Source: a virus
Virus record (IMG/VR): IMGVR_UViG_3300008999_000042
Location: 1-22,636 of that record
Strand: one strand, 5' to 3'
Length of the DNA stretch: 22,636 bases
Position numbers and translations under genes: made by a program. Of this stretch, positions 15,401 through 21,900 are shown piece after piece; position 1 is the first letter of the stretch, and every line of letters begins with the position of its first letter. Under the pieces are notes generated by a model. It saw nothing but the letters and a program-made list of their open reading frames with translations, was not told the origin of the DNA and did no database searches.

Positions 15401-15458
15401 AGTAGAGTCCATTAAAGAACTTAAAGCAGAGGTTTCACAACTTAAAGGAGGTGACTGA
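12435..15458 (+). CDS. Tail fibre with S74 intramolecular chaperone
   Basis: A 1007-aa trimeric fibre for host binding. AGGAG lies eight bases before the start. The N-terminus carries GHQHDGSAGQGGHIH (43-57), a tag common at the attachment end of podovirus fibres. The shaft is built of repeats: DAQVTAQDLD with K(A/T)YVD at 161 and 271, TGTQTLTNKT twice, a 41-residue block twice (366-406 and 693-733), and LPxxGGxMxGxI segments. Residues from about 914 are the endosialidase-type chaperone: YSDRRLKDDI with Ser914, Asp915 and Lys919 as probable self-cleavage residues, RRYAGVIAQEV, and the final helix ALLVESIKELKAEVSQL. Cleavage would remove the last 94 residues. Base composition changes near 14760, so the tip looks exchanged. 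Confidence 0.9.
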   Translation: MAGTSYTRQSTLTDGDTITAGLFNNEYNQIVSAFSYTTSGTTGHQHDGSAGQGGHIHTIGDQDFLNKIVVDTANNRVGFFIEVGGSAIEQVRVEDGAVVPVTDNDVDLGSSSVQFKDLFLNGTANIDALVLTSGSTVTTILNEDNMSSDSDTALATQQSIKAYVDAQVTAQDLDLTDGTTVIAIDLDSETLSILGGTGITSTASGNGVTLAIDGTVTTLTGTQTLTNKTINADNNTIQNLEVDNLKSGVLDTDISSVSSSDDTLPSAKAVKTYVDAQVTAQDLDFQGDSGGALNIDLDSETLTVAGGAGIDTSGATNTLTVAIDSTVATLTGTQTLTNKTLTAPTISGNLTTDGTIDGRDVAADGTKLDGIEASATADQTDAEIRAAVEAATDSNVFTDADHTKLNAIEASADVTDTTNVTAAGALMDSEVTNLAQVKAFDSSDYATAAQGTLAANALPKSGGAMTGAITTNSTFDGVDIATRDGVLTTTTNTANAALPKAGGTMSGEIAMGTSKITGAGDPTANQDVATKAYVDTEVAGVVDSAPAALNTLNELAAALGDDANFSTTVTNSIAAKLPLAGGTMSGDIAMGSNKITGVTDPTSAQDAATKAYVDSSSISVATDSVLGGIELFSNTDQSVAANSVTTTASRTYGLQLNSANQGVVNVPWTDTNTTYSVGDGGLTEINFTSADNTKLDGIEASATADQTDAEIRAAVEAATDSNVFTDADHTKLNGIETGATADQTAAEILTAIKTVDGTGSGLDADLLDGLSEGTFMRRAGNSQLDMNNFDILGVDQIFGEGDTDTYMQFHAANQWRVVTGGSERLEVNDTAVTVPGNMTVSGILSVRNAIDLADSDILRFGTGDDVEMFFSGTHFYMDLNSGGNNFYIRDTTTTRFTFDDAGHFTATGNVTAYSDRRLKDDIQPIEGALEKVSTLSGNTYQRNDLLDKDPERRYAGVIAQEVEVVLPEAVSESEDGTKTVDYNAVIALLVESIKELKAEVSQLKGGD
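13530..13652 (+). repeat. Fibre repeat block, copy 1 (41 codons)
   Basis: Encodes TKLDGIEASATADQTDAEIR and 21 further residues up to ADHTKLN (residues 366-406). The protein is identical to copy 2 at 14511-14633, but 19 of the 41 codons differ, all synonymously. Confidence 0.9.
14511..14633 (+). repeat. Fibre repeat block, copy 2 (41 codons)
   Basis: Encodes the same 41 residues as copy 1 (here residues 693-733), followed by NGIETGATADQ, which starts a degenerate third unit. The DNA has diverged from copy 1 only at synonymous positions. Confidence 0.9.
15444..15453 (+). promoter_or_regulatory. Very strong ribosome site for the fibre-tip gene
   Basis: AAAGGAGGTG inside the last codons of the fibre gene is a near-perfect Shine-Dalgarno, four bases before the ATG at 15458, which itself overlaps the fibre stop (TGATG). 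It fixes the start of the next gene and suggests strong, coupled translation. Confidence 0.8.
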
Positions 15459-16000
15459 TGACTCTACCAACTTCAGGCGCGATTAGTCTTAATCAAATGC
15501 ACGTTGAAGCTGGTGGACAGTCTGGCACAATTGTAAGTCTAAACGACAGCGATGTGCGTTCCCTAATAGGAAAAGCTAGTGGGGCTACTTCCAGTTTTTC
15601 CCAATTCTATGGGGCCAGTAACCTGCTAGATACTCAGACTGTAACAGTCGGCTACCTAGCCCCATCCTTGTACACGTTTCAGACAAGGGGCTTTGACTCA
15701 ACTTTATCAGTAGGTTCTATTTCAGATGGAACACTGAACCCAGTAAGTAACGCCTCAATCGTCATATTAGCTTGGCTGGGTGCTAACAGCACCGGATCAA
15801 GTGTACTCAACCGGGTGTATCTAACCGTAAGTGGGGTAAGAGCTAATAGTGGATGGACAAGTATGAAAGTAGGATCAACAACCTACACCAGAACATCAGC
15901 AACTTATTCAAACAATAGTACGGTAACTAACTGGTCGTGGTCAACTACAAGTAGTCCGTTCGGATCAACCGGATCAAGTGTTGCAGTGGAGTTCTCATAA
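15458..16000 (+). CDS. Tail fibre-associated/receptor-binding tip protein
   Basis: This 180-aa protein begins MTLPTSGAISLNQMHVEAGG, then SLNDSDVRSLIGKASGATSS and FSQFYGAS. This N-terminal module occurs at the start of many phage tail-tip proteins (the 'PTSGAISLxxVxxE...SLNDxxVRxLxG' pattern). The rest is Ser/Thr/Gly-rich beta sequence (VYLTVSGVRANSGWTSMKVG), probably the variable receptor- or glycan-binding part. It follows the fibre with overlapping stop and start and ends overlapping the next gene by one base, so the three form a coupled host-recognition cassette. It has the higher-GC codon use of the fibre C-terminus, unlike the nozzle gene. The specific receptor is unknown. Confidence 0.72.
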   Translation: MTLPTSGAISLNQMHVEAGGQSGTIVSLNDSDVRSLIGKASGATSSFSQFYGASNLLDTQTVTVGYLAPSLYTFQTRGFDSTLSVGSISDGTLNPVSNASIVILAWLGANSTGSSVLNRVYLTVSGVRANSGWTSMKVGSTTYTRTSATYSNNSTVTNWSWSTTSSPFGSTGSSVAVEFS

Positions 16001-16788
16001 TGGAAAGATTATATACAAAAAAAACAGACGAAATGGAATCAGATACAGAGTTCGCCTGTGTAGCTAAGGAAAATCTGTACATTGAAGTACCCATAGGTAA
16101 CAGAACTGAGGCTGAAGTACAGCTTGCTATTGACGACGCGCTTTTGCATACAGCGTTGAGCAAGTTTAAACCAGTCCAATGTAGAGATGATGTCTACTGT
16201 GACAAGCAGATAGTTCGTCAGGACTACTCTACTGGTACGACAGAGGCGCAATTGATGGCTGAAGAACTACAGGCGAGCTTTCCTGACTATCAGGATTGGT
16301 TAAGGTGGGAGTTCAATATCATAGGAAGGTATACCCCATACAGGGAGCCATATGCTAACGGTGGTTTGAGCTTCTACAACTTCGGACAGGTTCCTAGTGA
16401 AAAGCTATTACTTGAATTTGGAACATCTTACCCAACCACAAACCTTATGGATTGGCATGGTTTCAAGTTTGATTCTGAAACTAAGGAAATAATGCTCAAA
16501 GTAGTTTTTAAACTGTACGATGGTGAAACTCCTGACCTACCATACAACGATGGTAACTTCTATGCCGCCACTCACAGTCAGGACGGAACCACTAGCGACT
16601 GGGTGGATTACTACGCATACGCCACACCTAAGCTCATACGTGAGTTTTGCGCTGATAAAGGATTGTCGTATCCATTACCACCAACCACACACACGGACTG
16701 TGACGTTGTATGGTGCTGGGGCTTTGTGTTTAACAAAGACACTTTAGAGTATGGGCCTGTTAAAGCTTATGCTAGATATAATTTATAA
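16000..16788 (+). CDS. Unknown protein in the fibre cassette
   Basis: This 262-aa soluble-looking protein starts in the stop of the previous gene (TAATG). GGAG lies eight bases upstream. I recognise no domain. Visible traits are an acidic start (MERLYTKKTDEMESDTEFAC), several cysteines (including CRDDVYC), and many aromatic residues (DWLRWEF, GGLSFYNFG, DWVDYYAYATP). The last third contains DCDVVWCWGFVFN. There is no signal peptide or membrane segment. Its place after two fibre proteins and its shared composition suggest a fibre assembly chaperone or an additional receptor-binding or baseplate-like part. Genes at this spot in other phages often exchange together with the fibre. The function is not known. 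Confidence 0.6.
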   Translation: MERLYTKKTDEMESDTEFACVAKENLYIEVPIGNRTEAEVQLAIDDALLHTALSKFKPVQCRDDVYCDKQIVRQDYSTGTTEAQLMAEELQASFPDYQDWLRWEFNIIGRYTPYREPYANGGLSFYNFGQVPSEKLLLEFGTSYPTTNLMDWHGFKFDSETKEIMLKVVFKLYDGETPDLPYNDGNFYAATHSQDGTTSDWVDYYAYATPKLIREFCADKGLSYPLPPTTHTDCDVVWCWGFVFNKDTLEYGPVKAYARYNL

Positions 16789-16806
16789 TTTAGTAAGGGG
16801 AACTAT

Positions 16807-17247
16807 ATGCTTGCAGAACTAGCCGCAGCTAATGCCGCCTTTGCAGTTATTAAAAGTACAATAGCTAACGGTCAAGAACTAGCAAGTGTAGCACAACAAG
16901 CAACCACATACTTTGATTCTAAAAGTTCTATAGCTAAACAAGCTAATAAAGGTGGAAATAAATCAGACATGCAAGCTTTTATGGCTTTAGAAACTTTAAA
17001 GCAACAAGAAGAAGAGCTTAGAGAAATTATGATTTATGGTGGTAGAGCCAACATGTATCAAGACTGGCTTCAATTTCAGTCTGATTGTAAACGTAAAAGA
17101 GCAGATGCTGAAAAACAAAAGTCATATAAATCAGCTAAAAATCGTGAGCTAATGTTAAATATTTTTACTGTTATATGTGTAACACTTGTAGCAGTCCCCG
17201 TTATTGGCACACTTGTTTATTTAATAGTAAGTATTTTAAAAGGATAA
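16807..17247 (+). CDS. Membrane-anchored protein, possible lysis or ejection role
   Basis: This 146-aa protein begins MLAELAAANAAFAVIKSTIA, a start I recall from conserved hypothetical proteins of marine phages. Residues about 1-110 are helical and charged with a probable coiled coil (ALETLKQQEEELREIM, then FQSDCKRKRADAEKQKSYKS). Residues 117-143 form one strong transmembrane helix (IFTVICVTLVAVPVIGTLVY). It therefore seems to be tail-anchored, with the soluble part on one side of the membrane. It directly precedes the holin-like gene, so a lysis role (spanin- or holin-associated) is possible. Being in the ejection-protein block, it may instead be a virion protein. AAGGGG lies seven bases before the start. 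Confidence 0.7.
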   Translation: MLAELAAANAAFAVIKSTIANGQELASVAQQATTYFDSKSSIAKQANKGGNKSDMQAFMALETLKQQEEELREIMIYGGRANMYQDWLQFQSDCKRKRADAEKQKSYKSAKNRELMLNIFTVICVTLVAVPVIGTLVYLIVSILKG

Positions 17248-17251
17248 TAAC

Positions 17252-17431
17252 ATGAATGAGCTTAGTGAACCAACAAAAGATATGTTAGATGTTGCAGCAG
17301 CTTCTACGGCTTTAGCTTCTTTAGCTGCGTGGCTACCACCTACAGCTTCTCTCTTGACAATTGTCTGGTTAAGTCTTAGAATTTATGTGCAGATTCAAGA
17401 GTTTAAACAAAACCCCAAGCAGGATGATTAA
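17252..17431 (+). CDS. Holin-like small membrane protein (59 aa)
   Basis: A 59-codon frame with AAAAGGA eight bases upstream, starting five bases after the previous stop and ending two bases before the next start. The sequence is MNELSEPTKDMLDVAAASTA, a hydrophobic stretch ending WLPP, a second one (TASLLTIVWLSLRIYVQ) and a charged tail (EFKQNPKQDD). Two membrane segments split by WLPP, then a W-x-x-x-R-I-Y end and a short hydrophilic C-terminus, are typical of the small class II-type holins of podoviruses and many marine phages. Such proteins make membrane lesions that release endolysin at the end of infection. No endolysin is visible nearby, so the enzyme is probably encoded outside the window or fused to a virion protein. 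Confidence 0.72.
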   Translation: MNELSEPTKDMLDVAAASTALASLAAWLPPTASLLTIVWLSLRIYVQIQEFKQNPKQDD

Positions 17432-17433
17432 TA

Positions 17434-20121
17434 ATGAGCAAAAAAAGAAATAAAAGAAATACTAAAAAAGTATTAAAATCTCTTCAAGCTAAAAGAGCAG
17501 CTTATCATAGTGGGGGACATAACTATGCAGGGCGTATGGGCTGGCAACCACACAATCCAAAACTTGGATCGCATAATCAGCCTACAGGTGGTGGAAGTAC
17601 TTCAACAACTGCAAAAACTGCAACAGGCAAGCCACCTACACCAAAGTTAAAAAGACCTAGTGGTAGCCCCTATAGTTTTGTAAGAACGTTTGATGCAAAA
17701 AAAGGTGTTGAATCAGCTATAGATCCTAGCGCATCTGCGGCTGAACAAGGCTTTACAACAGGTTCTGAAATTCAACAACTAGATGCAGGAACACCTGTAA
17801 CTACTGATGGTGTTCAAGCCCCTACAATGGCTCCTGCTGCTCAAGGAGATGTTACTTTAGGTGAAGCTGTACAACCTGTTGAAGCTTCTACATTTACAGC
17901 ACAAAAAGCTGAAGCTACTGCACCTACTCAAGCTGCTCAAGGCACAGTATCAACAATTGCTGAAGCTGCTGGGCCTACATTAACTGAAAGAGCTACTGCT
18001 GCTCAACGAGACACAGAGCAAGAACAAGCTTCTTTAGCATCTGCTCAAGATTATGAAATTAGTGACGGTGCATATGTTGATGCTGTTACAGGTAAAGTTA
18101 CAGACATTGCTCCTACAAAAGAAGCAGAATTTAAACAACGCGATGCTATTACAGATAATACTGTTTCATCAGGAGAAGCATCTAAAATTGTTGAGTCTGT
18201 TGGTTTTGAAGCTGCATCTAGAAGAGCCGTTACGGGCGAAGCCGCTAAAGGTGCAGCAGCAGAAATGGTTGCAGCCGTAGGAAACATTCCTAAAGAAATA
18301 ACAGCAGCTATTGTTGAAGACCCTGCCTCAGTAGAAGCAGCTATAGATACACAGCCTGTTGAAGTTAAAGCAGCCATTGCAGCATTACCAACTGAAGCTT
18401 TAGTATCTTCTCAAATGGAAGGTCTTTTAGCTTCTATGGATGATGGAGAAGTTCCTGTTTGGGCTAGGCCAGCGGTACAACAAGTAAACTCAATGCTTGC
18501 TAAACGAGGTCTTTCTTCATCAACAGTAGGAAGGGATTCGTTATTTAATGCTATTATTCAAACTGCTATGCCTATTGCTCAAAGCAATGCTCAAGCTCTT
18601 CAGACTAGAGCAGCACAAAATTTAAGTAATGAGCAACAAGCTAACTTAGCACAGTCTACGGCTGACATGCAGTTAAAGCTGGCTAATTTAGCTAATGAAC
18701 AAACAGCATCATCTCAAACAGCACAGATGGCACAGCAGATGGCTACACTGCAAAGCCAGTTTAAACAAGACGCTGTTATGACTACTGCACAGCAACAGCA
18801 ACAAACTGCTATGCAAAACTTGCAAAATCGTCAGCAAGCTTCTGTATTAAATGTTCAGAATCAACAAGCTACAAATTCACAAAATTTAGGTAATGAACAG
18901 CAAATAGAACTTGCTAATCTTTCATACTTAAATGCTAGTGCATCTGAAAACATGTCAGCGGAACAACAAACACGCTTAGTTCAAATGCAAACTGCCGCAG
19001 ACTTTTTAGCTAAGAATGCTGCGTTTAAACAGCAAATGGATTTAGCAAATTTAAGCAACGATCAACAAACAAGACTTGCAAATCTTTCTGCACTTAATCA
19101 AGCAAGTGCTGATAATCTAAATGCAGAACAACAAACTGAGTTAGCTAATCTTAATGCTACGTTGCAAACTAATTTAACTCAAGGTAAAATTGCAGAGTCA
19201 ATGGGGCTTGCTCAGTTAAATGTAGATCAACAACGGGCAGTACAAAATGCAGCAATGGTTGCTAATGTTGATTTAAATAAGTTTAATGCTGAACAGCAAG
19301 TAGAATTAGCAAACAGTAAGTTTATGCAGTCTATGACTATGGCTGACTTCAATGCTTCACAACAAGCAGCGATGCAGAATGCCACAACTCTTGCAGCAAT
19401 GGATATGGCTACAGCCGACCAAGCTACTAAACTAGCTATTACTAACGCTCAAAACTTTTTAAGTATGGACATGGCTAACTTAAACAATGAACAGCAAGCA
19501 ACTGTTTTAGATCAGCAACAGCAGCAACAGCGTTTGTTATCTGATGCGGCTGCTGCAAATGCTTCTTTACAGTTTAATGCTACGTCTGAAAATCAAACTA
19601 ATCAGTTTATGGCAAGTCTAGCAAGCTCTATGGAACAGTTTAATTCAACTCAATCTAATGCTATGGCACAGTTCAACACTGCTGAAACTAATAGACAAGC
19701 AGCTATAGAAGCAGGGAATGAACTACAAGCTGAACAAATTACTGCTCAATTAGAAGTAGATGTTGCTAAATACAATGAACAGGTTGAATTACAGCGTGAT
19801 ACTTGGAATGCTCAAAATGCTCAAGCAATTGAACAATCTAATATTGCATGGCGTAGATCTGCTAACACCGCAGAAACTGCGGCTATTAATGCAGCTAATC
19901 AACAGAATGTTCAAAACGCATATAACTTAACAGCGTTAGAGCAAGCTCAAATCTGGCAGCAATATCGTGATGAAGCATCTTATATTAGACAATCATATGA
20001 AAATGAAGAAAACAGAAAGACACAGCTTTATGCTACAGCTATTGGTAATGAAGCAGGAGCAACTAAAGACAGTAGAACATCAAGCAGTTCTTTAGTTTCT
20101 ATGGTTAATGGGATTATATAG
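17434..20121 (+). CDS. Gln/Asn/Ala-rich internal or ejection protein with 11-residue repeats
   Basis: The 895-aa protein has a basic N-terminus (MSKKRNKRNTKKVLKSLQAK), a Pro/Thr/Ala-rich middle to about residue 350, and then RGLSSSTVGRDSLFNAII (358 on), a short motif I recall from similar marine-phage proteins. Residues about 390-700 are a repeat of the type (N)(E/D)QQxxLANLxxx. The acidic-QQ anchors fall at 400, 422, 488, 510, 543, 565, 598, 620 and 686, all separated by multiples of 11. The end is helical (IWQQYRDEASYIRQSYENEE). There is no enzyme motif, signal peptide or membrane segment. It precedes other virion-type genes, so it is probably an internal virion or ejection protein forming a long helix. 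The family function is not established to my knowledge. Confidence 0.7.
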   Translation: MSKKRNKRNTKKVLKSLQAKRAAYHSGGHNYAGRMGWQPHNPKLGSHNQPTGGGSTSTTAKTATGKPPTPKLKRPSGSPYSFVRTFDAKKGVESAIDPSASAAEQGFTTGSEIQQLDAGTPVTTDGVQAPTMAPAAQGDVTLGEAVQPVEASTFTAQKAEATAPTQAAQGTVSTIAEAAGPTLTERATAAQRDTEQEQASLASAQDYEISDGAYVDAVTGKVTDIAPTKEAEFKQRDAITDNTVSSGEASKIVESVGFEAASRRAVTGEAAKGAAAEMVAAVGNIPKEITAAIVEDPASVEAAIDTQPVEVKAAIAALPTEALVSSQMEGLLASMDDGEVPVWARPAVQQVNSMLAKRGLSSSTVGRDSLFNAIIQTAMPIAQSNAQALQTRAAQNLSNEQQANLAQSTADMQLKLANLANEQTASSQTAQMAQQMATLQSQFKQDAVMTTAQQQQQTAMQNLQNRQQASVLNVQNQQATNSQNLGNEQQIELANLSYLNASASENMSAEQQTRLVQMQTAADFLAKNAAFKQQMDLANLSNDQQTRLANLSALNQASADNLNAEQQTELANLNATLQTNLTQGKIAESMGLAQLNVDQQRAVQNAAMVANVDLNKFNAEQQVELANSKFMQSMTMADFNASQQAAMQNATTLAAMDMATADQATKLAITNAQNFLSMDMANLNNEQQATVLDQQQQQQRLLSDAAAANASLQFNATSENQTNQFMASLASSMEQFNSTQSNAMAQFNTAETNRQAAIEAGNELQAEQITAQLEVDVAKYNEQVELQRDTWNAQNAQAIEQSNIAWRRSANTAETAAINAANQQNVQNAYNLTALEQAQIWQQYRDEASYIRQSYENEENRKTQLYATAIGNEAGATKDSRTSSSSLVSMVNGII
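18631..19521 (+). repeat. Phase-locked 11-residue (33-base) coding repeat
   Basis: Within the 895-aa protein, residue 400 onwards repeats with an 11-residue period. E/D (or K/S) followed by QQ or Q occurs at residues 400, 422, 488, 510, 532, 543, 565, 598, 620, 642 and 686, all equal modulo 11. LANL commonly follows three residues later. The DNA copies are highly diverged, so selection acts on the protein pattern. Confidence 0.8.
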
Positions 20122-20134
20122 AGGATAGTACAAA

Positions 20135-21283
20135 ATGGGACTTATTTCAAAACTTTTTAAAGGCGTTAAAAAAGTAGTAAAGAAAATAGGCAAAGGTATT
20201 AAAAGTGCTTTTAAGTCTGTTGGTAAATTTATGGGGAAGCTAGGCATTATTGGTCAAATTGGTTTAGGGCTTTTAATGCCGGGAATAGGCTCAATGTTCG
20301 GAAAGTTTGCTGGTGCTTTAATAGGCACTGGCGGCACAGTAGCTACTGCGGCAGGAAACTTTATTAATGCCGCACTAAATATAGGTACTAAAGTAGGTAA
20401 TGTTTTTAGTAGTATTACAAAAGGCGTTACAAATGTTGTTGGTGAAGTTGTTGGTGCTGCCGCAAATCAACTTGGTTTAGCTAATCCTATAAAAAACTTT
20501 ACAGGTGCTTTAGGTATTAATAAAGGAAATGGTTGGAATGTAGCAGGTAAAGGCTTTAACTCTGTTATGGACACAGTTTCTAATGCAGGTACTGATCTCT
20601 TATCAAAAGGTCAAGACCTGTTTAGCATGGACACACTTACAGGTAAACACGCAAGCGTATCTAAATACTTAGATGAATTAAAAGTTAAGCGAGATGCTTT
20701 AGTTCCTGATCTTAATGTGTCAGCCGAAATGGATTCGGTCACTAATGAATTTACAGGTAAACTTGTTGAAACACCCGATATAGTTCTTGAAGATTCTATG
20801 GCAAAAGCTAAAGCTTTAGCAACAGGGCCGAACTTAACAGGTGTAGAAAACATGTCTCGAGGCTTGGATGGGACAATAGCTTCTAATACAGCACAAATGT
20901 CAACCGTTGCTGATGGAGTAACTAATGTAGCTACTGAACCAAAAAGTTTACTTAGCAAAGCTAGTGACTTTGTAGTAGAAAAGGCGGGTGACGCTAGAGT
21001 AAAACTTGGAGAAGCTCTTACAGATGCACCTTCTAAATTTGTAAGTACAGCAGTAACAACCGCAGGGCAAAAAGCAGGAGGAGGGATTCCTGATGTTAAT
21101 TATACTACAAATGTAGCTTCAGTTGCTTCTATGCCTACATCACTGTCTATCGGATCAGGTGATTATGCAGGAGATGTTAATTTAAATGCTTACATGGACA
21201 ACACTAACTACATGAATGCTTCTCCTTATGGACACACAGCAGCTATATATAACTACGGTCAAAGTATGAGAGGAGTAGGCTAA
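20135..21283 (+). CDS. Probable internal virion protein with cationic amphipathic N-terminus
   Basis: This 382-aa protein begins MGLISKLFKGVKKVVKKIGK, then GIKSAFKSVGKFMGKLGIIG. The Lys/Phe/Val/Gly pattern has the look of a membrane-active amphipathic helix. It leads into a hydrophobic Gly-rich stretch (QIGLGLLMPGIGSMFGKFAG, about 41-60) and Ala/Gly/Val sequence to about residue 120. The remainder is soluble and helical. GAGGA lies nine bases before the start. I recall similar N-termini in marine podovirus proteins lying beside internal virion proteins. The likely job is ejection: inserting in or crossing the host membrane to help DNA entry. That is inferred from composition and neighbours; no direct family assignment is made. 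Confidence 0.65.
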   Translation: MGLISKLFKGVKKVVKKIGKGIKSAFKSVGKFMGKLGIIGQIGLGLLMPGIGSMFGKFAGALIGTGGTVATAAGNFINAALNIGTKVGNVFSSITKGVTNVVGEVVGAAANQLGLANPIKNFTGALGINKGNGWNVAGKGFNSVMDTVSNAGTDLLSKGQDLFSMDTLTGKHASVSKYLDELKVKRDALVPDLNVSAEMDSVTNEFTGKLVETPDIVLEDSMAKAKALATGPNLTGVENMSRGLDGTIASNTAQMSTVADGVTNVATEPKSLLSKASDFVVEKAGDARVKLGEALTDAPSKFVSTAVTTAGQKAGGGIPDVNYTTNVASVASMPTSLSIGSGDYAGDVNLNAYMDNTNYMNASPYGHTAAIYNYGQSMRGVG

Positions 21284-21285
21284 TA

Positions 21286-21888
21286 ATGGAAGAAGCATAT
21301 CTTAAACTACAACAAAAAGGAGGCCGACCTATTGCGGGTCAGTCTTTAACAAACGATCCCGAAAACCCTGCTCCGTTTGAAAAGCAACCAGAATATACAA
21401 GTGTTCACCAAGCTTCTGAAGTATTGTTTGAAAAAATGCTACAAAAAGAAGTATACATCCCGCTGATGCAAGCGGTTGAAAGTGGAACACCTGTTATGGA
21501 AATTGTTCAGGTAATCTTGTTTAAAGGTTTTACAGAAGGCAAGTGGAATCCTGACTTGTTAATAATGTTAATTGAGCCTGTTGCATATATGATTATAGCT
21601 TTAGCAGAACGCTTAGACATTGACTTTGTAGTTTATGAAGACGAAGAACAAGATGAAATAGAAGACGAACAAAACTTTGGAACTCAGTTTGAAGAGTTAG
21701 CAATGCAGAAAATAGCAAAAACTTCTGCTCCTCTTAAAGTTCCTGCTGGTGTAATTAGTAATGAAGTGCTTTCTAAGATTGAAGCTATACCCGAAAATAG
21801 TTTAGAAGAAACACAGGATGAACCAGTACCTGAACCAACACCTGAACCAATGCAGCAACCTGCAAGCTTGTTAGCTGCTGCTCAATAA
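21286..21888 (+). CDS. Conserved marine-phage protein, probable virion component
   Basis: This 200-aa acidic protein begins MEEAYLKLQQKGGRPIAGQS and continues LTNDPENPAPFEKQPEYTSV. A helical core follows: ASEVLFEKMLQKEVYIPLMQ, VMEIVQVILFKGFTEGKWNP and DLLIMLIEPVAYMIIALAER. I recognise this core from conserved proteins of marine podoviruses and cyanophages, usually called hypothetical or virion proteins. The C-terminal 75 residues are acidic and Pro-rich (EPVPEPTPEPMQQPAS). The hydrophobic stretch at about 88-110 could be a buried helix or a membrane contact. AGGAG is ten bases upstream, and the start is three bases after the previous stop. Structural or ejection role inferred. Confidence 0.68.
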   Translation: MEEAYLKLQQKGGRPIAGQSLTNDPENPAPFEKQPEYTSVHQASEVLFEKMLQKEVYIPLMQAVESGTPVMEIVQVILFKGFTEGKWNPDLLIMLIEPVAYMIIALAERLDIDFVVYEDEEQDEIEDEQNFGTQFEELAMQKIAKTSAPLKVPAGVISNEVLSKIEAIPENSLEETQDEPVPEPTPEPMQQPASLLAAAQ

Positions 21889-21900
21889 AAGGATATAATA

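Noticed and set aside
18051-18377. 108-codon minus-strand frame opposite the 895-aa gene
   Set aside because: Low-complexity shadow of the Ala/Thr/Glu-rich + strand gene, with no ribosome site or context.
20611-20958. 115-codon minus-strand frame opposite the amphipathic protein gene
   Set aside because: Antisense shadow with Ser/Val/Leu-biased sequence; the + strand gene has a clear ribosome site and operon position.
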